Shown here one piece after another: positions 8,036 to 17,117 of a DNA stretch of 64,000 bases. The position numbers and the translations under genes were made by a program. How positions within the stretch are numbered: the first letter of the stretch is position 1; the number at the start of each line of letters is the position of its first letter. The stretch lies in contig NZ_HG428747.1 in NCBI RefSeq assembly GCF_000380245.2, positions 51,393 through 115,392 on the forward strand. The letters run 5' to 3'. The notes beneath the pieces are model-generated. The model was given only the letters and a program-made list of their open reading frames with translations, was not told where the DNA came from and ran no database searches. Source of the DNA: Bacillus massiliigorillae. Lineage in GTDB: Bacteria; Bacillota; Bacilli; Bacillales; DSM-1321.

Positions 8036-9043
8036 ATGATTAAAATCCAAAATGTTTCAAAGATTTATAAAACTAAAAAAAGTGAAGTAAAAGGCGTTGA
8101 TGATGTTTCACTAACCATTAACAAAGGTGATATTTACGGAATTGTTGGCTATTCTGGTGCCGGAAAAAGTTCCTTATTACGATGCATTAACCTATTGGAA
8201 CGACCAACATCAGGAACCATTACAGTAGATGGCATTGATTTAACATCTTTAAACTCTCATGAACTACGAGTAGCACGTTTGAAAATCGGCATGATTTTTC
8301 AACACTTTTATTTAATTAGTCAAAAGACAGTATTCGAGAACATTGCTTTTTCCTTAAAAGCAGCGAAGGTTCCAGCTAATGAGATAAATGCTCGTGTAGA
8401 AAGTTTATTAAAAATGGTTGGTCTAGCTGATAAGCGTGATGTATTTCCTGCGCAATTAAGCGGTGGTCAAAAGCAACGTGTTGGAATTGCCAGAGCACTC
8501 GCTAATGATCCAACCGTCTTACTATGTGATGAAGCAACATCAGCTCTCGACCCAACAACAACAAAATCGATTTTAAATTTATTAAAGAAAATTAATAAAG
8601 AACTCCATATCACGATTGTACTGATCACTCATGAAATGGATGTAGTGAAAGAAATCTGTAATCGAATGGCAATCATGCAGGATGGAAAAGTGATTGAAGA
8701 AGGTCCTGTTTACGATATATTTGCAAACCCACAAGCAGATTTAACAAAGGAGTTCATTGAAAGTGTTGTTTCCTTCGATGTACCAGAAGTTATTCTCAAC
8801 CAATGTGAGGGAGCAATTGTGAAAATCATTTTCAAAGGAACGATTGCAGGAGAAAGCATCATCTCAGATACGTTACAACAGTTTAACGTAAAAGGTAATT
8901 TCCTACATGGTTCGATTGAATATATTCAAGATTTGCCTTTAGGTATTTTCATAATGGAGCTTAAAGGTTCGGAAATACAAAATGCGCTTCAGTATATTCA
9001 AACACGACAAGCGCAAGTGGAGGTGTTACGTCATGGGCTTTGA
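8036..9043 (+). CDS. metN: Methionine ABC transporter ATP-binding protein
   Basis: ATPase of the MetNIQ methionine importer. It carries Walker A GYSGAGKSS, the signature LSGGQKQRV, Walker B VLLCDEA and the H-loop ITHEMD. The C-terminal 80 or so residues form the NIL domain that binds methionine and trans-inhibits MetN proteins. Length 335 residues is typical. AAAGGAG precedes the ATG by a good spacing. The gene lies directly behind a SAM-I riboswitch, which is why a methionine rather than another amino-acid role is firm. Confidence 0.95.
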   Translation: MIKIQNVSKIYKTKKSEVKGVDDVSLTINKGDIYGIVGYSGAGKSSLLRCINLLERPTSGTITVDGIDLTSLNSHELRVARLKIGMIFQHFYLISQKTVFENIAFSLKAAKVPANEINARVESLLKMVGLADKRDVFPAQLSGGQKQRVGIARALANDPTVLLCDEATSALDPTTTKSILNLLKKINKELHITIVLITHEMDVVKEICNRMAIMQDGKVIEEGPVYDIFANPQADLTKEFIESVVSFDVPEVILNQCEGAIVKIIFKGTIAGESIISDTLQQFNVKGNFLHGSIEYIQDLPLGIFIMELKGSEIQNALQYIQTRQAQVEVLRHGL

Positions 9044-9704
9044 TTTCGCTCACTTAGTTGAGATGATTCCAGATCTTAATAAAGCATTCGGTGAAACCCT
9101 TTATATGATTGCTCTCTCATCAGTGATTGCAATCATACTCGGTCTACCCGTTGGTATTCTTCTCTATGTCACCGACAAGGGGTTGTTTTGGGAGAACCGT
9201 GCTTTTCAAAGTATATTAGGCTTTTTAGTCAATTTAATTCGTTCTATTCCATTTATCATCTTACTAGTGGCTTTACTTCCATTAACAGACCTAATAGTAG
9301 GTGACATCATTGGACCAACTGCTGCGAGTGTTTCCTTAACTGTTGCTGCAATTCCATTCTTTGCTCGGATTGTGGAAACCTCACTTCGAGAGATTGATAA
9401 AGGGGTCATAGAAGCTGCGATTGCAGCGGGTGCTACACCTTGGATGATTATTAAGGACGTCCTTCTCCTTGAAGCACGTTCTAGCATTATATCTGGTGTG
9501 ACACTCACACTTATTAGTTTAATGGGCTTTTCTGCTATGGCAGGTTTTGTTGGCGGTGGCGGAATCGGTGACTTAGCGATTCGATTCGGTTATTACCGTT
9601 ATGACAATACAATTATGATTACATCCGTTGTCATTTTAATCATTTTAGTTCAGTTAATTCAGCTATTGGGTGACTTCATCTCCAAGGCTGTTGATAAAAG
9701 ATAA
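9033..9704 (+). CDS. metI: Methionine ABC transporter permease
   Basis: Inner-membrane permease of MetNIQ, 223 residues with about five hydrophobic segments and the binding-protein-dependent transport EAA-type loop (EAAIAAGATPWMIIKDVLL). The start used is ATG 9033, with GTGGAGGTG just upstream; a longer in-frame extension from 8982 would run back into metN and has no ribosome site. The gene overlaps metN by 11 bases, so translation is coupled. Confidence 0.94.
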   Translation: MGFDFAHLVEMIPDLNKAFGETLYMIALSSVIAIILGLPVGILLYVTDKGLFWENRAFQSILGFLVNLIRSIPFIILLVALLPLTDLIVGDIIGPTAASVSLTVAAIPFFARIVETSLREIDKGVIEAAIAAGATPWMIIKDVLLLEARSSIISGVTLTLISLMGFSAMAGFVGGGGIGDLAIRFGYYRYDNTIMITSVVILIILVQLIQLLGDFISKAVDKR

Positions 9705-9722
9705 AGAAAGTGGGAGAAATTC

Positions 9723-10562
9723 ATGAAGAAATGGTACAGAGGCTTTATATTATTGCTAACAATCTTAACAATTAGCGCTTTAGCAGCTTGCGGAAGCGAT
9801 GATGCATCAAGTGACGATGCAAAGAAGGATAAGAAAAAAATTACGTTTGGTGCTACTGCGGGTCCATACAGTGACATGGTGAAGGAAGCTATCATCCCTG
9901 GTTTAGAAAAAAAAGGTTACGAAGTTGAAATCCGCGAATTCAGTGATTATGTACAACCAAACAATGCTTTAGCTAAAGGTAGCATCGACGCTAACCTTTT
10001 CCAACATAGCATTTACTTAGAGAACTTTATTAAAGAAAACAAACTTGATTTAACAGGTCTTATTACTGTTCCAACAGCGCCAATGGGTATCTATTCCAAC
10101 AAATATAAATCATTAGATGACATTAAAGATGGAGCGACAATTACAATTCCTAATGACCCTACAAATGCAGCACGTGCTTTTACAACATTACAAGATCAAG
10201 GCTTAATCAAAATTGATGAAAAAGCAGACGTACTAACTGTTTCGGAAAAAGACGTAGTAGAGAATAAGAAAAACCTAAAATTCAAACCAATCGAAGCTGG
10301 TCAACTTCCTCGTTCAGTTGATAGTGTGGACTTAGCAGCTGTTCCTGGGAACTTTGCATTAGCCGCGAAATTCGACTTATTAAGTGCATTAGTTCTTGAA
10401 AATATGCTTGATCCATTCCGTAATATTGTCGCGATTCAAACAAAGAACAAAGATGCTCAATTTGCTAAAGATATTAAAGAAGTAATTGAATCAGATGATT
10501 TCGAAAAGGTAATTGATGAGAAATTTAAAGGTTTCGGAAAACCAGAATGGATGAAGAAATAA
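9723..10562 (+). CDS. metQ: Methionine-binding lipoprotein
   Basis: NlpA/MetQ-family lipoprotein that delivers methionine to MetNI. The signal ends in lipobox LAAC with Cys23 as the lipid anchor, followed by an Asp/Lys-rich linker. Family landmarks include the early ATAGPYSDM segment, YVQPNNALAKGSIDANLFQH and IPNDPTNAARAF. The length of 279 residues is normal. It follows metI by 18 bases with a GAAAGTGGGAG ribosome site and belongs to the same SAM-controlled message. Confidence 0.95.
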   Translation: MKKWYRGFILLLTILTISALAACGSDDASSDDAKKDKKKITFGATAGPYSDMVKEAIIPGLEKKGYEVEIREFSDYVQPNNALAKGSIDANLFQHSIYLENFIKENKLDLTGLITVPTAPMGIYSNKYKSLDDIKDGATITIPNDPTNAARAFTTLQDQGLIKIDEKADVLTVSEKDVVENKKNLKFKPIEAGQLPRSVDSVDLAAVPGNFALAAKFDLLSALVLENMLDPFRNIVAIQTKNKDAQFAKDIKEVIESDDFEKVIDEKFKGFGKPEWMKK

Positions 10563-10591
10563 TTAAGAAGTTATAGAAAAGAGTGAGGAAT

Positions 10592-11695
10592 ATGGAGACT
10601 TTTTCAGTTCATGGAGCACCTAGTGAATACATCTTACAAGAAGGCATATTAAATGAATTGGAACCTATGCTCATAGAGCGTGGTATTCAAAAAGTCTTGA
10701 TTGTTCATGGTCAGAAGTCATGGCAGGCAGCTATGACCTTCTTTCCAGCTTTCACTAGTGTGACTTCTCAAAGCTATATCTATAGTGGCGAATGCTCATT
10801 AAGCCAGATTAATTTTATTGCCGCACTTGTTAATACAAATGAATATGATGCCGTTATTGGTATAGGTGGTGGTAAAGTTCTTGATTTAGTCAAGTCTGCT
10901 TGCCACGTTACTCATAAACAAGCCATATTGATTCCTACACTAGCTTCTAACTGTTCACCATGGACACCAGTCAGTGTCATTTATGATGATGCAGGAACGT
11001 TTATACGATTTGATATTTATCCAACAAGCGCCAGCCTTGTTCTTGTTGAACCACGTATTTTGCTTCAGGCACCAGTCAACCTTCTCATCGCCGGCATTGG
11101 TGATACACTTGCCAAGTGGTATGAAGCAGATGTACAAATGGCTGTTATTTCGAATAAACCGGTAGCCCTACAGATTTCACATTACACAGCGAAACAATGT
11201 AAAGATGTGATTATGAAGCACGCAAAAGGAGCAATACAAGCTGTAACAACTGGCTTTGTAAATGATGATTTTATCCAGATTACTGAAACGATTATTATGT
11301 TAGCTGGTATGGTTGGTGGGTTTGGTGATCACTATGGCCGGATTGCTGGGGCACATTCGATTCATAATGGCTTAACTGTATTAGAGGAAACCCATCATGC
11401 CTTACATGGTGAAAAAGTAGCCTACGGTATTCTAGTTCAACTAGTATTAGAAAACAAATGGTCAGAAATTGATTCACTATTACCTATCTATCGTGAACTA
11501 GGCTTACCATGCACACTTCATGATTTAGGCGTAACTATACTTAACAAACAAATCATTGCTGATGTAGCTGGTAAAGCAACCTCACTTGAAGAATCGATTC
11601 ACGTTATGCCGATTGGTGCAATTACAAAAGAGCGTGTAGCAGAAGCAATCACATCATTAGAAAACAAACTAGCCTTAGAAAAAGAGCTTGCCTAA
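10592..11695 (+). CDS. GldA/HcxA-like metal-dependent dehydrogenase in the methionine operon
   Basis: Iron-containing alcohol dehydrogenase superfamily, glycerol dehydrogenase-like branch: NAD(P) motif GIGGGKVLD near residue 90 and three metal-ligand positions in GIGDTLAKWYEAD, GAHSIHNGL and HHALHGEKVAYG. ATG 10592 is used because GAGTGAGG precedes it; the GTG at 10583 overlaps that site. It starts 29 bases after metQ with no terminator between, so it should share the SAM riboswitch. E. coli HcxA (YbdH), a relative, reduces 2-oxo acids and sits beside a methionine aminotransferase gene. A role on 2-oxo- or 2-hydroxy-4-methylthiobutanoate is therefore plausible, but it is inference. Confidence 0.78.
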   Translation: METFSVHGAPSEYILQEGILNELEPMLIERGIQKVLIVHGQKSWQAAMTFFPAFTSVTSQSYIYSGECSLSQINFIAALVNTNEYDAVIGIGGGKVLDLVKSACHVTHKQAILIPTLASNCSPWTPVSVIYDDAGTFIRFDIYPTSASLVLVEPRILLQAPVNLLIAGIGDTLAKWYEADVQMAVISNKPVALQISHYTAKQCKDVIMKHAKGAIQAVTTGFVNDDFIQITETIIMLAGMVGGFGDHYGRIAGAHSIHNGLTVLEETHHALHGEKVAYGILVQLVLENKWSEIDSLLPIYRELGLPCTLHDLGVTILNKQIIADVAGKATSLEESIHVMPIGAITKERVAEAITSLENKLALEKELA

Positions 11696-11714
11696 AGATA
11701 TCCATCTTAATACG

Positions 11715-11757
11715 AAAAGAGGCTGTCCCAAATGAACTTTTGGGACAGCCTCTTTTT
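11715..11757 (+). terminator. Terminator of the methionine operon
   Basis: Stem AAAAGAGGCTGTCCCA / TGGGACAGCCTCTTTT with a 10-base loop, then Ts. The GGCTGTCCCA core recurs in the terminator at 15957. Confidence 0.92.
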
Positions 11758-11882
11758 ATGCATTTACACTATGCATAAAAAGAAAAACACCTCATATCTT
11801 CTAATAAATCCTCTATTAACATGACAAGATATACTATATGATGAACACAAGACATAATATTCTATTATTTTTGGAGGTTATT

Positions 11883-13190
11883 ATGAATTCACTTACGAAA
11901 CATCTAATAGTTATCTCGTTTGATTGCCTTTCATCGCTAGATTTTTCTCAACTAGAGCAGCTCCCTAATTTTCAAAAGCTTTTACAAAAGGCCTCTTATT
12001 GCAAAAATGTTGAAACTATATACCCTTCCGTAACCTACCCTTGCCACGCTACTATCGTCACAGGAAATTTTCCAAAGCGCCATAGAATCATTAATAATAC
12101 TTTTCTACAGCCTGGTAGACTCTCCCCTGACTGGTACTGGCACCGTAAACATATACAAGGCACAACTTTATATGATGAAGCTAAAAAAGCAGGGATGACA
12201 ACAGCCGCTCTACTTTGGCCAGTCACAGCCAGAGCAAATATTGATTATAATCTTCCAGAGATTTTTCCAAACCGCCCTTGGCACCACCAAGTTGCAGTTT
12301 CTTTATGGAACGGAAGCCCACTTTATCTTCTCGATTTAGAAAGAAGATTTGGTCACATCCGTAAGGGACTTAGCCAACCGGAACTAGATGATTTCGTATT
12401 GGCATCTACTGTGCATACCATTAAAACGAAGAAACCCAATTTAATGCTCATTCATTTTGTTGATCTTGACTCACAGCGCCACTATCATGGTTTTAATTCT
12501 AAGCAAGCACAGGATGCCATTAGACGCCATGATGAGCGCCTCGGACACATCATTCAGGCACTAAAAGATAGTCAAATATATGAAGAATCAACAATCATCA
12601 TCTTAGGTGATCACAGCGCTCTTGATGAATCAAAAGTGATAAAGCCCAACGTTATTCTTCAACAGCAAGGCTTAATCAACTTAAATCATCATGGGAAAGT
12701 CACTGATTGGAAAGCCTACTGCAAAAGCTGTGATGGTTCTGCTTATATCTATTTGAAAGATGGAGATGATACTGAAACAAAAACAGCTGTAACTGAGCTT
12801 ATTCAAACATTCTCTCAAAATTCATTGAATGGTATCGAAAAAATATACACAGCGGAGGAAGCTGGTATAAGAGGAGCCGATCAACAAGCCTTCTTTATGC
12901 TTGAAGCTCATCGCGGCTATTACTTCTCTGAGCAACTTCAAGGGGATTATATAGATGAAATTACTGACGAAGATGTTAAACAAAAGAAATACACAGTAGC
13001 TTGTCACGGCTATAGCCCTGAAAAGACTGATTATAAAACCGTTTTTATTGCTGTGGGAAAAGGCATTCAGCCAAATAAAGTCATACCTACTATGCATCTT
13101 ACCGATGAGGGACCAACCTTCGCTCGTTTACTAGGTTTAAGCTTAGGTCAAACTGACGGAAAAGCCATTGAAGAAATATTAAGTTTGTAA
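11883..13190 (+). CDS. Alkaline-phosphatase-superfamily phosphodiesterase/nucleotide pyrophosphatase
   Basis: 435-residue enzyme of the type I phosphodiesterase/nucleotide pyrophosphatase family. Metal and nucleophile segments appear in order: SFDCL (first Asp), YPSVTYPCHATIVTG (nucleophile Thr/Ser region), HFVDLDSQRHYHG (Asp and His) and ILGDHSALD (Asp-His), with a late His in VACHGYSPEKTDY. No signal peptide is visible, so it should be cytosolic. TTTGGAGGTTATT before ATG 11883 fixes the start; the upstream in-frame ATG at 11838 lacks a site. The natural substrate is unknown. It precedes a transporter gene by 90 bases. Confidence 0.82.
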   Translation: MNSLTKHLIVISFDCLSSLDFSQLEQLPNFQKLLQKASYCKNVETIYPSVTYPCHATIVTGNFPKRHRIINNTFLQPGRLSPDWYWHRKHIQGTTLYDEAKKAGMTTAALLWPVTARANIDYNLPEIFPNRPWHHQVAVSLWNGSPLYLLDLERRFGHIRKGLSQPELDDFVLASTVHTIKTKKPNLMLIHFVDLDSQRHYHGFNSKQAQDAIRRHDERLGHIIQALKDSQIYEESTIIILGDHSALDESKVIKPNVILQQQGLINLNHHGKVTDWKAYCKSCDGSAYIYLKDGDDTETKTAVTELIQTFSQNSLNGIEKIYTAEEAGIRGADQQAFFMLEAHRGYYFSEQLQGDYIDEITDEDVKQKKYTVACHGYSPEKTDYKTVFIAVGKGIQPNKVIPTMHLTDEGPTFARLLGLSLGQTDGKAIEEILSL

Positions 13191-13280
13191 AATTATCGTA
13201 AAATTCTGTATTTGACACCCCACCATATTCGTTTTTCTGTACAATAAAAATGTATATATTTTCTAGAGAGGGGCTTACCA

Positions 13281-14561
13281 ATGAAGGCTTTTACAAAAGA
13301 AGAAAATAGTTGGGTATTTTATGATTGGGCTAATTCGGCTTATTCCATTATCATTACAACAGCAGTATTTCCTCTCTTCTTTAAGGCATCTGCAACAGAA
13401 GCTGGTATAAGTGCTGCAAAGTCAACGGCTTACTTAGGATATACGATTGCTATTTCTACTTTTATCCTTGCCATGCTTGGACCCGTATTAGGTACGATTG
13501 CTGATTATCGAGATTATAAGAAGAAATTCTTTACGTTCTTCTTCGCTATTGGTGTTATAAGCACAGCTTTACTCGCCTTTATTCCCTATGACAACTGGTT
13601 GCTCTTATTAATTTGTTATACATTCACAGCTATTGGATTTGCAGGTACAAACGTTTTCTATGATGCTTTTCTAATTGATGTCACATCAGAAAAAAAAATG
13701 AACCAAATTTCATCAAGAGGATTTAGTTTTGGCTATATTGGCAGCACTATTCCCTTTCTCATCAGCATTATCATCATTGTGCTAGCTCAAAGCCATGTCA
13801 TTCCACTTTCTGTAACAATGGCTAGTAAAATATCCTTTCTTATTACCGCTCTTTGGTGGGGGTTGTTCTCAATTCCATTATTTCGAAATGTTACACAGCG
13901 CTATTATATCGAACGAGAGCCAAGGCCTATTCTCAACAGCTTTAAACGGCTAGGTCAAACCTTTAAAGACATAAGTCAATATAGAGCATTATTTCTTTTT
14001 CTAATCGCCTATTTTTTCTATATCGATGGCGTTGGTACCATCATTACAATGTCAACTGCTTATGGATCAGATTTAGGTCTTAGCTCTACTCAATTATTGA
14101 TTGTTTTATTCGTAACGCAAGTAGTAGCTGCTCCATTTGCCATTCTGTATGGTAGATTAGCTGAGAAATTCACAGATAAAACAATGCTCTATGTCGGTAT
14201 CTCCATTTATATTGTGGTATGTATCTATGCTTTATTCTTAGAAACAACCGTAGATTTTTGGGTTTTAGCGATGCTAGTCGCTACATCTCAAGGTGGAATT
14301 CAAGCATTAAGTCGCGCCTACTATGCAAAGCTTGTACCAAAAGAGAAATCCAATGAATTTTTCGGATTTTATGCGATTTTCGGCAAGTTTGCTTCTATTA
14401 TGGGGCCACTTCTCGTGGGCATTACCGCTCAGTTTACAGGTAATTCAGCAAACGGTGTCTTCAGTTTAATTGTACTTTTCGTAATCGGAATCATCACTTT
14501 AGCATATGTACCAGAACCAACAAAAGAAAAAACTACAATCTCAGCAGACATGAATCAATGA
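13281..14561 (+). CDS. UMF1-family MFS transporter (YxiO/Atg22-like)
   Basis: Membrane protein of 426 residues with about 12 hydrophobic segments. The N-terminal motif SWVFYDWANSAYS and the later GTNVFYDAFLID and GGIQALSRAYYAKLVP are hallmarks of the UMF1 (Atg22-like) branch of the major facilitator superfamily, which includes B. subtilis YxiO. GAGAGGGG precedes the ATG. Substrate is unknown in bacteria; amino acids are suspected from the yeast relative only. It may be transcribed alone or by read-through from the phosphodiesterase gene. Confidence 0.85.
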   Translation: MKAFTKEENSWVFYDWANSAYSIIITTAVFPLFFKASATEAGISAAKSTAYLGYTIAISTFILAMLGPVLGTIADYRDYKKKFFTFFFAIGVISTALLAFIPYDNWLLLLICYTFTAIGFAGTNVFYDAFLIDVTSEKKMNQISSRGFSFGYIGSTIPFLISIIIIVLAQSHVIPLSVTMASKISFLITALWWGLFSIPLFRNVTQRYYIEREPRPILNSFKRLGQTFKDISQYRALFLFLIAYFFYIDGVGTIITMSTAYGSDLGLSSTQLLIVLFVTQVVAAPFAILYGRLAEKFTDKTMLYVGISIYIVVCIYALFLETTVDFWVLAMLVATSQGGIQALSRAYYAKLVPKEKSNEFFGFYAIFGKFASIMGPLLVGITAQFTGNSANGVFSLIVLFVIGIITLAYVPEPTKEKTTISADMNQ

Positions 14562-14581
14562 GAGAAGTGAAACTTTTAATG

Positions 14582-14606
14582 GGTGGGGCTTGATTCACTC
14601 CCCACC
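14582..14606. terminator. GC-rich hairpin after the UMF1 gene
   Basis: GGTGGGG / CCCCACC with an 11-base loop but no T-run; it lies between two convergent genes and may be a weak terminator. Confidence 0.4.
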
Positions 14607-14671
14607 ATGCATACGTTAATCTAATCAGATTTCAAATAGTGTAAGGTATAAGTAAAGAAATAAAGTAATTA

Positions 14672-15403
14672 CTACATATGTCGAGCCACTGCATCTTTAG
14701 GAAGCTCACCATCCAGCGATAAATAATAATGCCTTATAGGTTTTAATTGGTCATCTAGTTCATAAACAAGTGGTGTACCAGTTGGAATGTTTAGACTAGC
14801 AATGCCATCACGTGATACATCATCTAAATATTGGACTAATGCTCGAATGGTATTCCCATGAGCAGAAATAATAATCTTTTTATCCTTTTTCAATAAAGGT
14901 ATGATGTTTTCGTCCCATTCTTTAATTACTCGTTTTTCTGTATCTGCTAGATTTTCTGTCAAAGGAATGTTATTTTCCTTCAAACAGTGGTATTTATACT
15001 CATGACCTGCGTATCGTTCATCATCTTTCTGTAATGCGGGTGGTCGTGCATCCACCGACCTTCTCCATTCATGAACTTGCTCTTCGCCATACTTTTCAAC
15101 CGTTTCTTGTTTATTTAACCCTTGTAAAGCTCCATAATGTCGCTCATTTAATCGCCATTCTTTATGGACGGGAATCCACATTAAGTCCATTTCGTGCAAA
15201 ATAATCCATACTGTCCTTATGGCTCGCTTCAACACAGATGTATAAGCAACATCAAACGTATAACCATTCTTCTTCAAAATTTCCCCAGCTTTTCTCGCTT
15301 CTTCTCTACCATTATCGGATAAATCTACATCAGTCCATCCTGTAAATTTATTTTCTAAGTTCCAAAGACTTTGTCCATGTCGAATTAATACGATTTTTTT
15401 CAT
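14672..15403 (-). CDS. gpmA: 2,3-bisphosphoglycerate-dependent phosphoglycerate mutase
   Basis: Glycolytic enzyme interconverting 3- and 2-phosphoglycerate through a phospho-histidine. The RHG motif (His9 nucleophile) is at the N-terminus, with the partner segments LNERHYGALQG and SAHGNT further on. At 243 residues it is the dPGM type, not the cobalt/manganese-dependent GpmI. It is monocistronic and converges on the UMF1 gene. Bacillus species commonly carry GpmA in addition to GpmI. Confidence 0.93.
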   Translation of the reverse strand: MKKIVLIRHGQSLWNLENKFTGWTDVDLSDNGREEARKAGEILKKNGYTFDVAYTSVLKRAIRTVWIILHEMDLMWIPVHKEWRLNERHYGALQGLNKQETVEKYGEEQVHEWRRSVDARPPALQKDDERYAGHEYKYHCLKENNIPLTENLADTEKRVIKEWDENIIPLLKKDKKIIISAHGNTIRALVQYLDDVSRDGIASLNIPTGTPLVYELDDQLKPIRHYYLSLDGELPKDAVARHM

Positions 15404-15611
15404 TTACCCTCATCTCTCCAATCTTGTGTATTACGATTTACTCCCACTTCTTATACCCCATTCAAGATAGAACCATTCTTTAAAGTACAGCACGATCATT
15501 TTGCAAAACTTTCAGAACTTATTTCTAACAATCTCAGCTAAAATGATTTATACTAGATTTGATTAATCAAGATAGACTATATTTTGTCTATACTCTAAGG
15601 AGGTTCCAAGT

Positions 15612-15941
15612 ATGTATATTGTTACGAATCGAATTAAAGTCAAAAAAGGTATGGGTGCAATGATGGCTCCTAGATTTACAGCACCAGGTCCATTAGATAC
15701 TTTTGATGGTTTTGTAAAAGTGGAAGTTTTATTAACACAAAATCTTACAGATTACGACGAAATGAGCGTTAATATGTATTGGGAAAATCTTGATAGCTTT
15801 ACTACATGGAGAAATAGCGATGCATTTAAAGCTGCTCACAAACAACCAGAGCCAGGCTCAGAAGCTGCTAAGAAGGAATCTCCAATCATCGGTAGCGAAT
15901 TAATCACATATGAAGTAGCATCAGTACGAGAAAAAGCTTAA
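15612..15941 (+). CDS. Second IsdG-family heme-degrading monooxygenase
   Basis: 109-residue monooxygenase. It aligns with the IsdG at 4167 without a gap through the first 76 residues and keeps the catalytic triad at the same positions: Asn6, Trp66 and His76. Its C-terminal region is more polar (KQPEPGSEAAKK). The ribosome site AAGGAGG is strong. It is monocistronic, followed by a terminator, and I see no Fur box in the roughly 200 bases upstream, so its control may differ from that of the isd operon. It resembles HmoA-type enzymes of Bacillus. Cytosolic heme turnover is the likely role. Confidence 0.86.
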   Translation: MYIVTNRIKVKKGMGAMMAPRFTAPGPLDTFDGFVKVEVLLTQNLTDYDEMSVNMYWENLDSFTTWRNSDAFKAAHKQPEPGSEAAKKESPIIGSELITYEVASVREKA

Positions 15942-15956
15942 TATTTATACACTGAT

Positions 15957-16009
15957 AAGAGGCTGTCCCAAAGGAGATTTTCAATCCCTTTTAGGGCAGT
16001 CTCTTTTTT
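15957..16009 (+). terminator. Terminator of the second IsdG gene
   Basis: AAGAGGCTGTCCCAAAGG pairs with CCTTTTAGGGCAGTCTCTT (one bulge), followed by six Ts. Confidence 0.85.
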
Positions 16010-16164
16010 CATTTTAATTAGTACTCCTCGAGAAGATATATTCTAGATAGTTTTATAAGAGCTAATCATTTAATTCGATAATATTTTTACTATATAAAGT
16101 CTAAAAACTTAGTATTTTTGTATTATTTTGTATAAATGAAAATAAGCTAATTTTCTTACCATTA

Positions 16165-16192
16165 TTGACGAAATGTGTTATCTTAATAATAT
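16165..16192 (+). promoter_or_regulatory. SigA-type promoter of the amino-acid ABC operon
   Basis: TTGACG (16165-16170), 16-base spacer, TAATAT (16187-16192). It is about 50 bases upstream of the binding-protein gene. Confidence 0.6.
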
Positions 16193-16244
16193 GTTAATGC
16201 GCTAAAGGATTAAGATTATTTAGAAAAAAGGGGATTTCTATTAA

Positions 16245-17042
16245 ATGAAACGTATAGCGACTATTATTTTGACTATTACTGCTTTATTTGCAATCCTTGC
16301 GGGATGCGGCTCTAAGTCTGAAAAAACAGAAGCAGATAAGTCATCAGATGGTAAAGAAAAGATTGTTATCGGTATTGATGACATGTTCGCTCCAATGGGA
16401 TTCAGAGATAAAAATAACAAGATTGTTGGATTCGATATTGATTACGCAACAGCTGCAGCTGAACACATGGGCGTAGACGTTGAATTTCAAACAATTGATT
16501 GGTCAGCAAAAGAATCTGAATTAATGAGTGGTCGTATCGATTTAATTTGGAACGGATATACAATTACAAAAGATCGTCAAAAGAAAGTTTTATTTACAAA
16601 ACCATATTTAAAAAATGCACAAGTGGTTGTAACACTAGCAGATTCTAAGCTTACTAAATTAGATGATTTAGCAGGGAAAGAAGTTGGTATTCAAAAACTT
16701 TCTTCAGCACTTGATGCATTAAATGCAAACCCAATTAAAGATAAAGTGAAAACAATTTCTGAATACAAAGATAATGTATTAGCTTTAAGCGATTTAAAAG
16801 CTGGTCGTGTTGATGCAGTCGCAATCGACGAAGTGGTTATTGATTATTACATGTCTAAAGAAAAAGGTACTTTCAAATTACTTGATGGCTCTCTTGCACC
16901 AGAAGAATACGGTGTTGGTGTAAAGAAAGGCAACGAAGAATTATTGAAAAAACTTCAAGCTGCTCTTGATAAGATGAACGAGGACGGCACAGCAGCAAAA
17001 ATTTCTGAAAAATGGTTTGGTGAAAATAAAGTACTTCAATAA
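16245..17042 (+). CDS. Polar amino-acid ABC transporter substrate-binding lipoprotein
   Basis: SBP_bac_3-family lipoprotein: signal peptide with lipobox LAGC and Cys21, then the family segments VIGIDDMFAPMGFRDKNNKIVGFDIDYA, the ligand-arm motif SGRIDLIWNGYTITKDR, and EEYGVGVKKGN near the end. Length 265 residues is typical for binding proteins of glutamine, arginine or cystine importers; the exact amino acid cannot be told. It is followed by a hairpin and then the permease and ATPase genes. Confidence 0.9.
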   Translation: MKRIATIILTITALFAILAGCGSKSEKTEADKSSDGKEKIVIGIDDMFAPMGFRDKNNKIVGFDIDYATAAAEHMGVDVEFQTIDWSAKESELMSGRIDLIWNGYTITKDRQKKVLFTKPYLKNAQVVVTLADSKLTKLDDLAGKEVGIQKLSSALDALNANPIKDKVKTISEYKDNVLALSDLKAGRVDAVAIDEVVIDYYMSKEKGTFKLLDGSLAPEEYGVGVKKGNEELLKKLQAALDKMNEDGTAAKISEKWFGENKVLQ

Positions 17043-17065
17043 ACCGACCTTACAAATAAAAAAGA

Positions 17066-17102
17066 CAAACAGGATTTCCTAGGGAAATTCTGTTTTGTTT
17101 TT
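17066..17102 (+). terminator. Intra-operon terminator-like hairpin
   Basis: ACAGGATTTCC / GGAAATTCTGT with a short TAG-containing loop, followed by TTTTGTTTTT. It sits between the binding-protein and permease genes and would let the binding protein be made in excess. Confidence 0.75.
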
Positions 17103-17117
17103 GGGAGGGATCCTTTT

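Noticed and set aside
13212..13245. Promoter TTGACA ... TACAAT before the UMF1 gene
   Set aside because: The two hexamers are 22 bases apart, too far for a SigA promoter; I do not call it.
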